From NCBI RefSeq assembly GCF_016839145.1, contig NZ_CP069303.1, positions 3,959,001 through 4,023,000 on the forward strand: a stretch of 64,000 bases of DNA, written 5' to 3'. Below are positions 37,622-47,576 of this stretch, piece after piece; positions within the stretch are counted from its first letter, which is position 1; every line of letters begins with the position of its first letter. Made by a program: the position numbers and the translations under genes. Source of the stretch: Shinella sp. PSBB067 (lineage in GTDB: Bacteria > Pseudomonadota > Alphaproteobacteria > Rhizobiales > Rhizobiaceae). The notes beneath the pieces were generated by a model. It ran no database searches and was not told the DNA's origin. It saw nothing but the letters and a program-made list of their open reading frames with translations.

Positions 37622-39655
37622 TCAGAATTCTTCCCAGTCGCCGTCGGAACCCGTCTCCCGCCGGACGCCGAGCGCGCCGGCGAGTTTCTCGCCGAGGGCG
37701 AGGGCGGGGGAGCCGACGGGGCGGGAAGCATTCGATGCGGGCTTGACGTTCCACTGGCCGGGCGACTTGCGGGCGGCCTTCGCCTCCGGAGCCGCAAGGG
37801 GCCGAGCCGTCGCGGCGGCCGGCACGATGTGCAGGTGCGGTGCATGCGCGGTGCGGCCAGCGGCGGCCGAGCCGCCGACGTTGAAACGGCCGATCAGCGC
37901 GTTGAGCGCCTGCACTTCCGAGGCGAGGCCATGGCTCGCGGCAGTCGTTTCCTCGACCATCGCCGCATTCTTCTGCGTGCCTTGGTCCATCGCGTTGACG
38001 GCGGTGTTGATCTCCTGGAGGCCGGTCGACTGCTCGCGGGCGGCTTCGACGATGGCCTCGACATGGCCGTTGATCTCCTGGACCTCGCTGACGATGGTCT
38101 GGAGCGCGCGGCCCGTCTCGCCGACGAGCGACACGCCGGAGCGCACCTGTTCGCCCGAGGTGGTGATCAGCGACTTGATCTCCCGTGCGGCCGTTGCCGA
38201 GCGCTGGGCGAGCTCGCGCACTTCCTGCGCCACGACCGCGAAACCCTTGCCGGCCTCGCCCGCGCGGGCAGCCTCCACCCCGGCATTCAGCGCCAGCAGG
38301 TTCGTCTGGAAGGCGATGTCGTCAATGACGCCGATGATGCTGGTGATCTCGCTGGAGGACTTCTCGATCGCCTGCATGGCCGTGACGGCGCGGCGCACGA
38401 TCTCCCCGGATTTCTCCGCGCCGGTGCGCGTGCGGGCGACGAGCGCGCCGGCCTCTTCCGCCCGCTTCGTGGAATCCCGGACCGTCGTGGTGATCTCCTC
38501 GAGCGCGGCGGCGGTTTCCTCGACGGAGGCGGCCTGCTGCTCGGTACGGCGCGACAGGTCGTCGGCGGCGGCGCGGATCTGGCTGGCACCTGCATCGATG
38601 GCACGCGCGTTCTCGCCGACTTCGCGCAGCGCCTCGCTGAGGCGCGAGACGGAGGCGTTGAAGTCTTCGCGCAGGCGGTCGAGGTTGCCGTCGAAGGGCT
38701 TTTCGATGCGGCAAGTCATGTCGCCGCCCGCCAGCTTGCCGAGCGCGTCCGCAAGGCTGGCGACGGCTTCCTGAACGCGGCCGCTGTCGCGGGTGCGCTC
38801 GGCCTCGCGCGCCTGGCGCTCGCCCTCGGCGTTGCGGCGGTCGTCCTCGTTCTGGCGTTCCAGGCGCAGGCGTTCGGCGGCATTGTCGCGGAAAACGGCG
38901 ACGGTGGCGGCCATCTCGCCGATCTCGTCCCCGCGCTCGGCATGGGGGATGGCCACGGCGGTGTCGCCGCCGGCAAGGCGCTTCATCGCGCCGGCAAGGC
39001 CGTTGAGCGGCTTCACGACGCGGCGGTTGACGAGGAAGATGGCGGCGATGGCAAGGCCCATGGCCGCCGCGAGCGAGGCCCAGGTGAGTGCGAAGGCGGT
39101 GCCTTCCTCGGCGCGGGCGGCAAGGATCGTCTCTTCCGTGACCGTCTGCGTGCGGGCGACGAGGTCGTTGAGCGAAGCGGTGATCGCATCGGCGCCCGCC
39201 TGCATCGGCCCCTTGTAGACCTCCAGCGCCGGTCCCTTGGCGGCGATGGCCGAGAACTGGATGAGCTTGGCGGACTCGTCGAGATAGGCCTTCAGCGCGG
39301 CCCTGATGCCGTCGATCTCGGCAGCCGTCGCCGCATCGCCGCTATTGGCCGCGCCATAGGAATCCACCATGCCGGCAAAGGCATCGGCGCGCTCCTTGAT
39401 ACGGCTTTCGATGCGGCCGATCTCGTCGGGGTCCATCGAGAGCAGGTGCTCGGAATAGGTGGCATGCAGTTCGGAGAAGGCATGGCTGAGCTGCAGGATG
39501 GTGTTCATCTGCGGCATGCGTTCGGCGCCGATCCGCTCGACATGGCCGGTCATCGCCGAGAGCGAGCGGAAGGCGACGGCGCCTTGCAGGCCGCCCAGCA
39601 CCACCATGAGGACGAAAAGCGTGGGCAGGAGCCTGCTGATCCGGACATTGCGCAT
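37622..39655 (-). CDS. Methyl-accepting chemotaxis protein with DWEEF C-terminal pentapeptide
   Basis: A 677-residue transmembrane chemoreceptor. Membrane segment 1 lies at about 8-28 ([21 protein letters not shown]). A four-helix-bundle sensor domain follows (about 30-190, TarH/4HB type). Membrane segment 2 ([18 protein letters not shown]) leads to HAMP ([21 protein letters not shown]) and a second HAMP-like stretch. The signalling domain has the hairpin tip [51 protein letters not shown], the binding tip for CheA and CheW. The last five residues, DWEEF, resemble the NWETF tether for CheR and CheB. The ligand is unknown. ATG 39655 follows AGGAAA. It is not beside che genes. Confidence 0.94.
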   Translation of the reverse strand: MRNVRISRLLPTLFVLMVVLGGLQGAVAFRSLSAMTGHVERIGAERMPQMNTILQLSHAFSELHATYSEHLLSMDPDEIGRIESRIKERADAFAGMVDSYGAANSGDAATAAEIDGIRAALKAYLDESAKLIQFSAIAAKGPALEVYKGPMQAGADAITASLNDLVARTQTVTEETILAARAEEGTAFALTWASLAAAMGLAIAAIFLVNRRVVKPLNGLAGAMKRLAGGDTAVAIPHAERGDEIGEMAATVAVFRDNAAERLRLERQNEDDRRNAEGERQAREAERTRDSGRVQEAVASLADALGKLAGGDMTCRIEKPFDGNLDRLREDFNASVSRLSEALREVGENARAIDAGASQIRAAADDLSRRTEQQAASVEETAAALEEITTTVRDSTKRAEEAGALVARTRTGAEKSGEIVRRAVTAMQAIEKSSSEITSIIGVIDDIAFQTNLLALNAGVEAARAGEAGKGFAVVAQEVRELAQRSATAAREIKSLITTSGEQVRSGVSLVGETGRALQTIVSEVQEINGHVEAIVEAAREQSTGLQEINTAVNAMDQGTQKNAAMVEETTAASHGLASEVQALNALIGRFNVGGSAAAGRTAHAPHLHIVPAAATARPLAAPEAKAARKSPGQWNVKPASNASRPVGSPALALGEKLAGALGVRRETGSDGDWEEF

Positions 39656-39807
39656 GACGGTTTCCTGATTGTTCTGCGACCTGGCTGCGTGCGGGTGCGC
39701 GAAAGTGTAGGAGGGGTCGTTTAACGGCGCCTTAATGCATGGTGCGGCGGCCCGTCTTGCCGGCCGCTTTTCCACACCCTACATGCGAGGGCGAACAGGA
39801 GTTTCCG

Positions 39808-40533
39808 ATGATCCTCGACGCTGCGCGGCTTTCGCTCGCCAATCTCTTCGCCCCCGAGACGCGCGGCGTCTTCTGGAAGGTCCTGGGACTTACCGTCCTT
39901 GCCCTCATCGTGGTCTGGTTCGGCCTGCGCGAGAGCTTCGTCGCCTTTGTCTGGCCGTGGCTTCAGGGCGCGGTCATGCCGGACCTGCCGCAATGGGCCG
40001 GCTGGCTCACCTTCGTCTTCGGCATCGCCGCCAGCCTCGGCCTCGCGCTCGGCCTCGTGCTGCTGCTCGCGCCGGTGACGGCCGTCATCGCCGGCTTCTT
40101 CCTCGACGACGTCGCCGAGGTCATCGAGAAGCGCGACTATCCGGCCGATCCGCCGGGGACCGCGCTGCCGCTCGGACCGGCGATCGCGGGCTCGTTGAAA
40201 TTCCTCGGCATCGTCATCCTCGGCAACCTCTTCGCGCTGCTCCTGCTGTTCATTCCCGGCGTGAACCTCGTCGCCTTCTTCCTCGTCAACGGCTACCTGC
40301 TCGGCCGGGAATTCTTCGAGTTCGCCGCGATGCGCTACCGCACGCCAGCAGAGGCGCGCCTGTTCCGGGCCAGGCACGCCTCCACGGTGCTGATCGCCGG
40401 CCTGCTGGTGGCGGCATTCCTGGCGATCCCGGTCGTCAACCTGATGACGCCGCTCTTCGCCGCCGGCCTGATGGTGCATCTCCACAAGGCGCTGAGCCGC
40501 AGGGATACGGACGTCTCACTGCGGCAGGGCTGA
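39808..40533 (+). CDS. EI24/CysZ-like integral membrane protein
   Basis: A 241-residue protein with four or more membrane segments ([125 protein letters not shown]). [17 protein letters not shown] is the family's best conserved stretch. The family (EI24) includes the sulfate channel CysZ; sulfate transport here is only a family-level guess. ATG 39808 follows AGGAG. Its end overlaps the convergent VOC gene by 18 bp. Confidence 0.85.
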   Translation: MILDAARLSLANLFAPETRGVFWKVLGLTVLALIVVWFGLRESFVAFVWPWLQGAVMPDLPQWAGWLTFVFGIAASLGLALGLVLLLAPVTAVIAGFFLDDVAEVIEKRDYPADPPGTALPLGPAIAGSLKFLGIVILGNLFALLLLFIPGVNLVAFFLVNGYLLGREFFEFAAMRYRTPAEARLFRARHASTVLIAGLLVAAFLAIPVVNLMTPLFAAGLMVHLHKALSRRDTDVSLRQG

Positions 40534-40941
40534 CGCGTCGTACATCGCCGCATAGTCGGCGCTCGGCGGGATCGGCGTGATCACGTCGATCATCACGCCG
40601 TTCGGATCGGCGGTGATGAAGTGGCGCTGGCCGAAATCCTCGTTCCTGACGGCGCGCAGGATCGGCAGGCCCGCGGCGCGCAACGCCTCGTGAACGGCAT
40701 CGACGTCCTCCACCTCGAAATTCAGGATGAGGCCCGAGACCGTGCCGCGGCCCGCCGCCGGGATCGTCTCGTGATTGCCGTCGAGCACGGCGAGCGTCAC
40801 CTTCTCGTCCTCGCGCGACTGGAGATGGACGTACCAGTCGCTGGTAAAGAGCGCCTCGAAGCGGAAATGCGCGATATAGAAAGCCGCGGTGCCGGCCACG
40901 TCGTTGGTCATGATCACGGGATAGTAGCTGGTCGTCTTCAT
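40516..40941 (-). CDS. VOC (glyoxalase/bleomycin-resistance) family protein
   Basis: A 141-residue protein with two beta-alpha-beta-beta-beta modules: [36 protein letters not shown] and [52 protein letters not shown]. The final DPNG with a Glu/Asp-type strand end is typical. The substrate (a toxic electrophile or an antibiotic) cannot be told. It is divergent from a TetR gene with paired operator sites between them and is the likely target of that regulator. Confidence 0.9.
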   Translation of the reverse strand: MKTTSYYPVIMTNDVAGTAAFYIAHFRFEALFTSDWYVHLQSREDEKVTLAVLDGNHETIPAAGRGTVSGLILNFEVEDVDAVHEALRAAGLPILRAVRNEDFGQRHFITADPNGVMIDVITPIPPSADYAAMYDASALPQ

Positions 40942-41016
40942 CGCTTTCCCTTTCTGCCCGGCGCAATTGCGGACGCGAGCCGCTGCACGGTTTTGCTGGA
41001 ATTATTCTGCGCAAAA

Positions 41017-41066
41017 ACATACAATCTGCATGTTTCTATCAATTAACATACATGCAGTTTGTATGT
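41017..41066. promoter_or_regulatory. Paired inverted operator sites between VOC and TetR genes
   Basis: ACATACAATCTGCATGT (41017-41033) and, on the other strand, ACATACAAACTGCATGTATGT (41066-41046) are the same site in opposite orientation, with about 12 nt between. The right site is itself an inverted repeat, ACATACA/TGTATGT. They occupy the divergent promoter region, and transcription of both genes is probably repressed here by the TetR protein. Confidence 0.8.
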
Positions 41067-41077
41067 AAAGAGGCGAG

Positions 41078-41650
41078 ATGGCACGCAGCAACAAGGAACG
41101 CACGGAGGCAACGCGCCTCGCCCTCATCGAGGCCGCCCGGCGGCTCTTCGTGGAGAAGGGCTACGCGGAAACGGCAACGCCCGACATCGTCGCGGAGGCT
41201 GGCGTGACGCGCGGCGCGCTCTACCACCATTTCGAGGACAAGAAGGCGCTGTTCCGTGCCGTGCTGGAGCGAGAGGCCGAGGCCGTGGCGGCGCGGATCG
41301 AAGCGGTCTCGCTGCCGGCCGGCTCACCGCGCGAGGCGCTGCTTCTCGGCGCCTCCGCCTATTTCGACGCCATGGCCGCGCCCGGCCGCACGCGCCTCCT
41401 GCTGCTCGAAGCACCCGCCGTGCTGGGCTTCGAGGGCGCCGGCGCAATCGACACGGACAATGCTGAGGCTACGCTCATGGAAGGGTTGTCCGCCCTGCTC
41501 GGGCCGGATGCCGAAGCCGCAAGGCTTGCGGCGCTGACCGGCCTCCTCTCCGCCGCCTTCGACCGCGCGGCCATCGCCATCGAGGCCGGCGCCGACCGCA
41601 GGGCCTACGAGGCGGCGATCGCCGATCTCCTCGACGGGCTCAGGGCGTAG
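41078..41650 (+). CDS. TetR-family transcriptional regulator
   Basis: A 190-residue repressor with a standard N-terminal helix-turn-helix (RLALIEAARRLFVEKGYAETATPDIVAEAGVTRGALYHHFEDKKALFRAV, about 12-62) and a helical ligand-binding domain. The recognition helix GALYHHF is typical of the AcrR/QacR group. It lies divergent from the VOC gene across two operator copies. Its 3' end overlaps the convergent nth gene by 11 nt. Confidence 0.94.
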   Translation: MARSNKERTEATRLALIEAARRLFVEKGYAETATPDIVAEAGVTRGALYHHFEDKKALFRAVLEREAEAVAARIEAVSLPAGSPREALLLGASAYFDAMAAPGRTRLLLLEAPAVLGFEGAGAIDTDNAEATLMEGLSALLGPDAEAARLAALTGLLSAAFDRAAIAIEAGADRRAYEAAIADLLDGLRA

Positions 41651-42404
41651 GGCCGAACAACTGCGGGGGAAGCTCGACCAGCGGGGCGGGCACGTCCGAG
41701 GTCTTTTCCGGCGACTTGCAGAGATCGGCGATGACGCAGTGCTCGCATTCGGGCCTGCGCGCCTTGCAACAGTACCGCCCGTGCAGGATCAGCCAGTGAT
41801 GGGCGTGGTAGAGATATTCGTCCGGGATGATGCGCATCAGCCTGTCCTCCACCTCGTCCGGCGTCTTGCCGGGGGCGAGGCGGATCCGGTTGGCGATGCG
41901 GAAGATATGCGTGTCGACCGCCATCGTCGCCTGGCCGAAGGCCATGGAGAGCACGACATTGGCCGTCTTGCGGCCGACGCCGGGCAGCATCACCAGTTCC
42001 TCGCGGGTGCGCGGCACCTCGCCGCCGAAGCGTTCGACGAGCATCCGGCTGAGCGCGATGACGTTCTTCGCCTTGTTGCGGTAGAGCCCGATCGTCCTGA
42101 TGTACTCGCGCACCTTCTCCTCGCCGAGATCGAGCATCTTCTCCGGCGTGTCGGCGACCTTGAAGAGGGCGCGCGTCGCCTTGTTGACGCCGGCATCGGT
42201 CGCCTGCGCGGACAGCGCGACGGCGACGACGAGCGTGAAGGGGTTCACATGCTCCAGCTCGCCCTTCGGCTTCGGCCGCTGGATGGAGAAGCGGCGGAAG
42301 ATCTCCTTCAACTCGGCCTGCGAATAGAGGCTCTTCACCGGCGCGGACGCCTTGCGGCGCGGCGCCGCCGCGGGCGCTTTCTTCCGGGTCTTCACGCTGT
42401 CCAT
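41640..42404 (-). CDS. nth: Endonuclease III
   Basis: A 254-residue DNA glycosylase/AP lyase that removes oxidised pyrimidines. The helix-hairpin-helix with catalytic Lys is LPGVGRKTANVVLS. The catalytic Asp is in VDTHIFRIANRI. The 4Fe-4S cluster motif C-x6-C-x2-C-x5-C is CCKARRPECEHCVIADLC. An N-terminal basic extension (KTRKKAPAAAPRRKASAP, residues 5-22) is longer than in E. coli, which may aid DNA binding. It is divergent from a DUF2244 gene. Confidence 0.97.
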   Translation of the reverse strand: MDSVKTRKKAPAAAPRRKASAPVKSLYSQAELKEIFRRFSIQRPKPKGELEHVNPFTLVVAVALSAQATDAGVNKATRALFKVADTPEKMLDLGEEKVREYIRTIGLYRNKAKNVIALSRMLVERFGGEVPRTREELVMLPGVGRKTANVVLSMAFGQATMAVDTHIFRIANRIRLAPGKTPDEVEDRLMRIIPDEYLYHAHHWLILHGRYCCKARRPECEHCVIADLCKSPEKTSDVPAPLVELPPQLFGPTP

Positions 42405-42473
42405 GATGCCTCCGATGCGAGCCCCCGCAAAACCGCTACACAGTCCCGCGCGGCTTGCTTATAATCAAGCGTC

Positions 42474-42974
42474 ATGACCCAAGGCAACGCCGACATCACG
42501 ATGAACGACCTGCCGGTCTTCTCCGCCGAGCTGCATCCCTATCGCTCGCTGGGGCGGAACGGGCATCGTATCTTCTTCCTCATCGCGGGCGCGCTCAGCC
42601 TCGCCCACATGGCCGTCTTCATGATCTCAGGCGCCTGGCCGGTGGTCATGTTCTTCGGCGCGGATTTCCTCATCCTCTTCGGCGCCTTCTGGCTGAACAA
42701 CCGGGCGGCCAGGGCAAAAGAAATCGTCTCGCTCTCGCGCACCAACATCTCGATCCGCAAGATTGCGCCATCGGGCAGGGAAACGGAATATGCCTTCAAT
42801 CCGTTCTGGGCGCGCTTCCTCGTCTCGCGCAAGCCGAAGATCGGCATCACCGCCATGCATGTGCGCGGCAGCGGCCGGGAGACCGACGTCGGCACCTTCC
42901 TGCCGCTCGACGACCGCGAGCGCTTCGCCTCCGCCTTTTCCGGCGCGCTGGCGCGGGTAAAGCGCGGTTATTGA
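42474..42974 (+). CDS. DUF2244-domain membrane protein
   Basis: A 166-residue protein with two membrane segments (IFFLIAGALSLAHMAVFMI and WPVVMFFGADFLILFGAFW) followed by a PH-like cytoplasmic beta domain (EIVSLSRTNISIRKIAPSGRETEYAFNPFWARFLVS, VGTFLPLDDRERFASAFSGAL). This is the DUF2244 family of alphaproteobacteria, function unknown; an old link to cytochrome oxidase assembly is only by annotation. ATG 42474 is used; ATG 42501 is an alternative. It is 92 bp upstream of the Ada-like gene, same strand. Confidence 0.88.
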   Translation: MTQGNADITMNDLPVFSAELHPYRSLGRNGHRIFFLIAGALSLAHMAVFMISGAWPVVMFFGADFLILFGAFWLNNRAARAKEIVSLSRTNISIRKIAPSGRETEYAFNPFWARFLVSRKPKIGITAMHVRGSGRETDVGTFLPLDDRERFASAFSGALARVKRGY

Positions 42975-43066
42975 GGACATCCGTTCGGCATGAAGCGGGC
43001 CCTACGCAGGAATCGGGTGGCGGGCACGCCCGGGGCGTGCTTTTCTGGCGGCACAGGAGAAGAACG

Positions 43067-43939
43067 ATGAACATTGCCGCGACCTTGCAAACCGACATCA
43101 CGCCCGAGGGCGACGACTACGCGACCGTCCGCCGGGTCATCGAGATGATCACGGAGGACTATCGCGATCAGCCGGGCCTCGAAGGCATCGCGAGCCGGCT
43201 CGGCCAGTCGCCGACGCAGTTGCAGAAGACCTTCACCCGCTGGGCCGGCCTGTCGCCGAAGGCCTTCCTGCAGGCCGTCACGCTCGACCATGCCAAGCGC
43301 CTCTTGCGCCAGGAGGCGCTTCCCCTGCTCGAAACGAGCTTCGAGGTCGGCCTTTCCGGCCCCGGGCGGCTGCACGACCTCTTCGTGACCCATGAGGCCA
43401 TGTCGCCCGGCGAGTGGAAGGCGCGCGGGGCGGGCCTCACCATCCGCTACGGCCTCCATCCCTCGCCCTTCGGCGGCGCGCTCGTCATGATCACCGACCG
43501 GGGCCTCGCGGGCCTTGCCTTCACCGACGAGCCCGACGGCATGGATGCCTTCGAGGACATGGCCTCCCGCTGGCCGAACGCGCATTATGTTGAGGACCGC
43601 GAGGCGACCGCCGCCTATGCGGCGCGCATCTTCGATCCGGAGCGCTGGAACCCGGAAGAGCCGCTGCGCGTCGTGCTGATCGGTTCGGATTTCCAGGTGC
43701 GCGTCTGGGAGGCGCTGCTGCGCATTCCCATGGGCTGCGCCGTCACCTATTCCTCCATCGCCGAGAAGCTCGGCCAGCCGACCGCCTCGCGCGCCGTCGG
43801 CGCCGCCGTCGGCCGCAATCCCATCTCCTTCGTGGTGCCCTGCCACCGCGCCCTCGGCAAGAGCGGCGCGCTGACGGGCTACCATTGGGGCCTCACGCGC
43901 AAGCGCGCCATGCTGGGCTGGGAATCCGGCAAGGCCTGA
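43067..43939 (+). CDS. AraC-type domain fused to methylated-DNA-protein cysteine methyltransferase (Ada-like)
   Basis: A 290-residue bifunctional protein. The N-terminal half (about 20-120) is an AraC helix-turn-helix pair (GLEGIASRLGQSPTQLQKTFTRWAGLSPKAFLQAVTLDHAKRLL). The C-terminal half (about 130-288) is an MGMT with acceptor Cys259 in FVVPCHRALG and the arginine finger region TASRAVGAAVGRNP. It removes O6-alkylguanine damage irreversibly. Unlike E. coli Ada it lacks the N-terminal zinc domain for methylphosphotriesters, so the usual activation switch is missing. ATG 43067 follows AGGAG. Confidence 0.93.
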   Translation: MNIAATLQTDITPEGDDYATVRRVIEMITEDYRDQPGLEGIASRLGQSPTQLQKTFTRWAGLSPKAFLQAVTLDHAKRLLRQEALPLLETSFEVGLSGPGRLHDLFVTHEAMSPGEWKARGAGLTIRYGLHPSPFGGALVMITDRGLAGLAFTDEPDGMDAFEDMASRWPNAHYVEDREATAAYAARIFDPERWNPEEPLRVVLIGSDFQVRVWEALLRIPMGCAVTYSSIAEKLGQPTASRAVGAAVGRNPISFVVPCHRALGKSGALTGYHWGLTRKRAMLGWESGKA

Positions 43940-43992
43940 AATGGGAAAGGCCGGCTTTATGGCCCGGCTGTAAAACTCGAAAATTTCTCTTT

Positions 43993-44080
43993 CGTCATCC
44001 CCGGCCTTGTGCCGGGGATCTGCCAGCGCGTCGAAAAACCGCAACGGTGGTAGATCCTCGGGACAGGCCCGAGGATGACG
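43993..44080. repeat. Interspersed palindromic repeat, family A, copy 2
   Basis: Same order as the copy at 2053-2141: TCGTCATCCCCGGCCTTGTG, GCCGGGGATCTGCCAGCG, then GATCCTCGGGACAGGCCCGA and GGATGAC. Base changes in the stems are paired (CCTCGG/CCGAGG there, CCCCGG/CCGGGG here), so the hairpins are conserved. It fills the gap between the Ada-like and gpmA genes, which converge. Confidence 0.7.
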
Positions 44081-44119
44081 CCGATGAGTGGAGCGGGAGG
44101 TGTCGACAATCAACATGAA

Positions 44120-44146
44120 GAAGGCCGCCCAGACCCGGCCTTCCTT
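44120..44146 (-). terminator. Possible terminator after gpmA
   Basis: Perfect 8-bp stem GAAGGCCG (44120-44127) and CGGCCTTC (44136-44143). On the minus strand only a short U-rich tail (TTCTTC) follows, so it is a weak candidate. It lies 25 nt past the gpmA stop. Confidence 0.5.
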
Positions 44147-44167
44147 ATGTCGGAATGGGCAAAGCCC

Positions 44168-44803
44168 TCAATGCGCGCCCGACATGTCTCCGAGCACGTC
44201 CTTGGACTTCACCGTCGAATCGGCGTTCAGCACGTAGACCATCGGCACGCCCGTCGCGAGGTTGAGCTTCAGGATCTCCTCCCGCGTCAGCCTGTCGAGC
44301 ACCATGACCAGCGAGCGCAGCGAGTTGCCGTGCGCGGCGACCAGCACCTTTTCGCCGCGCAGCACGCGGGGCAGGATCTCCGTGAGATAATAGGGCCAGA
44401 CGCGCGCGCCGGTGTCGCGCAGGCTTTCGCCGCCCGGCGGCGGAACGTCATAGGAGCGGCGCCAGATATGGACCTGTTCCTCGCCCCACTTGGCCCGGGC
44501 ATCGTCCTTGTTGAGGCCGGAAAGGTCGCCGTAGTCGCGCTCGTTGAGCGCCTGGTCGCGGATCGTCTCGAGGCCCGGCTGGCCGATCTCGTCGAGGATG
44601 ATCTTCAGCGTCTTCTGGGCGCGCGAAAGGTCGGAGGTGAAGGCGATGTCGAACGTGATGCCCGTCTCGGCGAGCGCCTTGCCGCCGGTCCTGGCCTCCT
44701 CGACGCCGAGCTCGGTGAGGTCGGGATCGCGCCAGCCGGTGAAGAGGTTTTTCAGGTTCCATTCGCTCTGGCCGTGGCGAACGAGGACGAGGGTTCCGCT
44801 CAT
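44168..44803 (-). CDS. gpmA: 2,3-bisphosphoglycerate-dependent phosphoglycerate mutase
   Basis: A 211-residue glycolytic enzyme that interconverts 3- and 2-phosphoglycerate. The phospho-acceptor His10 is in [55 protein letters not shown] and [13 protein letters not shown] (second His) are typical. It is somewhat shorter than the E. coli form (about 250), as usual in alphaproteobacteria. It is 24 nt downstream of dapB on the same strand, so they form one unit with the ABC exporter gene. 2-phosphoglycerate is also the product of the glycerate 2-kinase in this window. Confidence 0.96.
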   Translation of the reverse strand: MSGTLVLVRHGQSEWNLKNLFTGWRDPDLTELGVEEARTGGKALAETGITFDIAFTSDLSRAQKTLKIILDEIGQPGLETIRDQALNERDYGDLSGLNKDDARAKWGEEQVHIWRRSYDVPPPGGESLRDTGARVWPYYLTEILPRVLRGEKVLVAAHGNSLRSLVMVLDRLTREEILKLNLATGVPMVYVLNADSTVKSKDVLGDMSGAH

Positions 44804-44827
44804 ATGGTCTGTCTCCTGAGGCTGACT

Positions 44828-45646
44828 TTAATTGAGCCCGAGCACGTCGAGCATGGAATAGAGGCCGGGCTTCCGGTCGCGCGCCCAGAGCGCCGCCTTG
44901 ACGGCGCCGCGGGCGAAGATCGAGCGGTCCGTCGCGCTGTGCGACAGCGTCACCGTCTCGCCTTCGCCGGCGAGCAGCACGGAATGTTCGCCGATGACCG
45001 AGCCGCCGCGCAGCGTGGCAAAGCCGATCGTGCCGACGGGCCGCGGGCCGGTATGGCCGTCGCGCACGCGCACGGAATTCTCCGCCAGCGAAATGCCGCG
45101 GCCCTTCGCGGCGGCGTTGCCGAGCAGCAGCGCGGTGCCGGAGGGGGCATCGACCTTGTGCTTGTGGTGCATTTCCAGCACCTCGATGTCCCAGTCGTCG
45201 GGGCCGAGCGCGCGGGCGGCCGTCTCGGTCAGCACGCCGAGCAGGTTGACGCCGAGGCTCATATTGCCGGACTTCACGATGCGGGCATGGCGGGCGGCGG
45301 CCTTGATCTTCTCGTCGTCGGCGGCCGAGCAGCCGGTGGTGCCGACGACATGCACGATGCGCGCCTGCGCGGCGAGGCCCGCGAATTCGACGGTGGCGGT
45401 GGGGGCGGTGAAGTCGAGCACGCCCTCGGCCGCCACGAAGGCCTCCAGCGGCTTGTCGGTGACGGGAACGCCGATCGGGCCGAGGCCGGCAAGCTCCCCC
45501 GCATCACGGCCGACGAAGGGCGAGCCCTCGCGCTCGACGGCGGCGAAGACCTCCGCGCCGTCGATGGCGTGGATGGTGCGGATCAGCGTCTGGCCCATGC
45601 GGCCCGCGGCGCCGACGACGACCAGCTTCATTGGGTTGCCGCTCAT
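44828..45646 (-). CDS. dapB: 4-hydroxy-tetrahydrodipicolinate reductase
   Basis: A 272-residue NAD(P)H enzyme of the diaminopimelate/lysine pathway, needed for lysine and peptidoglycan. The N-terminal nucleotide loop is [15 protein letters not shown]. The catalytic and substrate motifs are [15 protein letters not shown] (His pair and Lys) and [12 protein letters not shown] hexapeptide GTTGCS marks the NADH site. Length is usual. It lies between gpmA (24 nt) and the upstream ABC exporter gene (19 nt). Confidence 0.97.
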   Translation of the reverse strand: MSGNPMKLVVVGAAGRMGQTLIRTIHAIDGAEVFAAVEREGSPFVGRDAGELAGLGPIGVPVTDKPLEAFVAAEGVLDFTAPTATVEFAGLAAQARIVHVVGTTGCSAADDEKIKAAARHARIVKSGNMSLGVNLLGVLTETAARALGPDDWDIEVLEMHHKHKVDAPSGTALLLGNAAAKGRGISLAENSVRVRDGHTGPRPVGTIGFATLRGGSVIGEHSVLLAGEGETVTLSHSATDRSIFARGAVKAALWARDRKPGLYSMLDVLGLN

Positions 45647-45665
45647 GTCTTCTCGTCCTTGCTGT

Positions 45666-47459
45666 CTATTTGCCGGTCAACCGGGCGGGCGCCTGCAGGT
45701 TGTTGAGGCGAGCGTAGAGACCGTTCTCGCGCGCCGCAAGCTCCTCGTGCGTGCCTTCCTCGATGACCATGCCGTCCTGCATCGCGATGATCTTGTCGGC
45801 GCGCACCACCGTCGAGAGGCGATGCGCGATGACGACCACGGTGCGCCCGCTCATCGCCTCGTCCAGCGCCTTCTGCACGGCCCTTTCCGACTCGGTGTCG
45901 AGCGCGGAGGTCGCCTCGTCGAGCAGGAGGATCGGCGCGTTGCGCACTAGCGCGCGGGCGATGGAAAGCCGCTGGCGCTGGCCGCCGGAGAGCGTCACGC
46001 CATTCTCGCCGACGGGCGTGTCGTAGCCGAGCGGCTGCGCGAGGATGAAGTCATGCGCATAGGCATGCCGCGCGGCTTCCTCGATCTCGGCATCCGTCGC
46101 GTCCGGGCGGCCGTAGCGGATGTTGTCGCGGATCGTGCCCTCGAAGAGATAGGGCTGTTGGGAGACATAGGCGATGGCGTTGCGCAGCGACTGCTTGGTC
46201 ACATGCGCGATGTCCTGCCCGTCGATCAGGATCTCGCCGTCCGCCGGGTCGTAGAAGCGCGGAATGAGGCTGATGATGGTGGACTTGCCCGCCCCGGAGG
46301 GGCCGACGAGCGCCGTCGTCCTGCCGCCCTCGGCGGTGAAGCTGACGCCCTTGAGGATCGTCTCGTTCTCCGAATAGCCGAAACGCACGTCGCGGAAGGT
46401 GATGGCCGCATCGGTGATCGCGAGCGGCCGGGCGTCTGCGCGGTCGGCCTGGCGCGGTTTGAGGTCGAGGATCTCGTAGATCATGCGGGCATTGACCGCC
46501 GCGCGCTCCAGCGAGACCTGCAGGCGCGCGAGGCGCTTGGCGGGGTCGTAGGCCATCAGCAGCGCCGTCACGAAGGAGAAGAAGGCGCCCGGCATGATGC
46601 CGCCGTAGATCGAGCGGAAGGCGGCATAGGCAAGGACGCCCGCGATGGTGAAGCCGGCGAAGGATTCGGACATCGGCGCGGTGCGCTCTGTAAGCCGCGC
46701 GATGCGGTTCGACCGGTTCTCCGCCCGCTCGATGATGCTGTCGACCTTCTCCTTGAGCTGGTTTTCCATCGTGAAGGCCTTCACGATGGTGATGCCCTGC
46801 ACCGTCTCCTGCATCGCGCCGAGCACATGGCTGTTCAGCTCGACGGATTCGCGCGTGGCGGCGCGCAGCCTCTTCGAGACGTAGCGCAGGCCGAGAAGAA
46901 GCGGCGGAGCGACGGCGAAGACGATGAGCGTCAGCAGCCAGTCCTTCGAGAGCATGACGCCGATGAGGGCAAGCAGCGTGAGGAGGTCGCGCGCGAGCGA
47001 CGTCACTGTCATGTTGAGGACGTCGCGGATGCCGGAGATGTTCTGGTTGATCTTGGCGGCGAGATAGGCCGAGCGCGACTCGTTGAAATAGCTGACGCTG
47101 AGCGCCATCAGGTGGGAGAACAGCCGGCGCTGGTAGCGGGCAACGATGTTGTTGCCGATCTTCGACAGGATGACGGCCTGGAAATAGGTCGCGAAGCCGC
47201 GCAGCACGAAGGCGGCGAAGATCGAGCCGCAGATGATGAGGACGAGGTCGGCGCGCTTGTTGGCGAAGGCCTCGTTGACGACCGATTCCATGATCCAGGC
47301 GGCGTAGGCGGTGGTGCCGGCGATGATGGCGAGGCAAAGGATCGCCAGAAGATAGCCGCGAATATATTCGCGGCCGTTTTCGGCGATGACGCGCTTGAGC
47401 ACGCTGGCGATGGTATCGGAGCTGACGGATGGGTGCTCGGTTCGACTCTTATCGGCCAA
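45666..47459 (-). CDS. ABC transporter, fused permease and ATPase (MsbA-like)
   Basis: A 597-residue half-transporter. The N-terminal membrane domain (about 30-330) has six helices, with a loop rich in Arg ([32 protein letters not shown]) typical of lipid-A/lipid exporters. The ATPase has Walker [11 protein letters not shown]-loop [11 protein letters not shown], signature [15 protein letters not shown], Walker [13 protein letters not shown] and AHRLS. Among the two exporters in this window it is the closer to MsbA, but lipid A transport is not proved. It heads the minus-strand unit with dapB and gpmA. Confidence 0.92.
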   Translation of the reverse strand: MADKSRTEHPSVSSDTIASVLKRVIAENGREYIRGYLLAILCLAIIAGTTAYAAWIMESVVNEAFANKRADLVLIICGSIFAAFVLRGFATYFQAVILSKIGNNIVARYQRRLFSHLMALSVSYFNESRSAYLAAKINQNISGIRDVLNMTVTSLARDLLTLLALIGVMLSKDWLLTLIVFAVAPPLLLGLRYVSKRLRAATRESVELNSHVLGAMQETVQGITIVKAFTMENQLKEKVDSIIERAENRSNRIARLTERTAPMSESFAGFTIAGVLAYAAFRSIYGGIMPGAFFSFVTALLMAYDPAKRLARLQVSLERAAVNARMIYEILDLKPRQADRADARPLAITDAAITFRDVRFGYSENETILKGVSFTAEGGRTTALVGPSGAGKSTIISLIPRFYDPADGEILIDGQDIAHVTKQSLRNAIAYVSQQPYLFEGTIRDNIRYGRPDATDAEIEEAARHAYAHDFILAQPLGYDTPVGENGVTLSGGQRQRLSIARALVRNAPILLLDEATSALDTESERAVQKALDEAMSGRTVVVIAHRLSTVVRADKIIAMQDGMVIEEGTHEELAARENGLYARLNNLQAPARLTGK

Positions 47460-47576
47460 TAAACTGACTTTCCTGCACGGTCTCGACGGCGGCCGGTTAA
47501 CCGGCCCGTGGCCGCTCTATAGGGCGTCGGGCCGCTTTTGGCGAGTCCGCGGCGCGGCGCGGGCCCGCCGGAGCGC

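Noticed and set aside
37505..39724. Plus-strand open frame of 739 codons opposite the chemoreceptor
   Set aside because: Shadow of a receptor gene with clear HAMP and signalling motifs.
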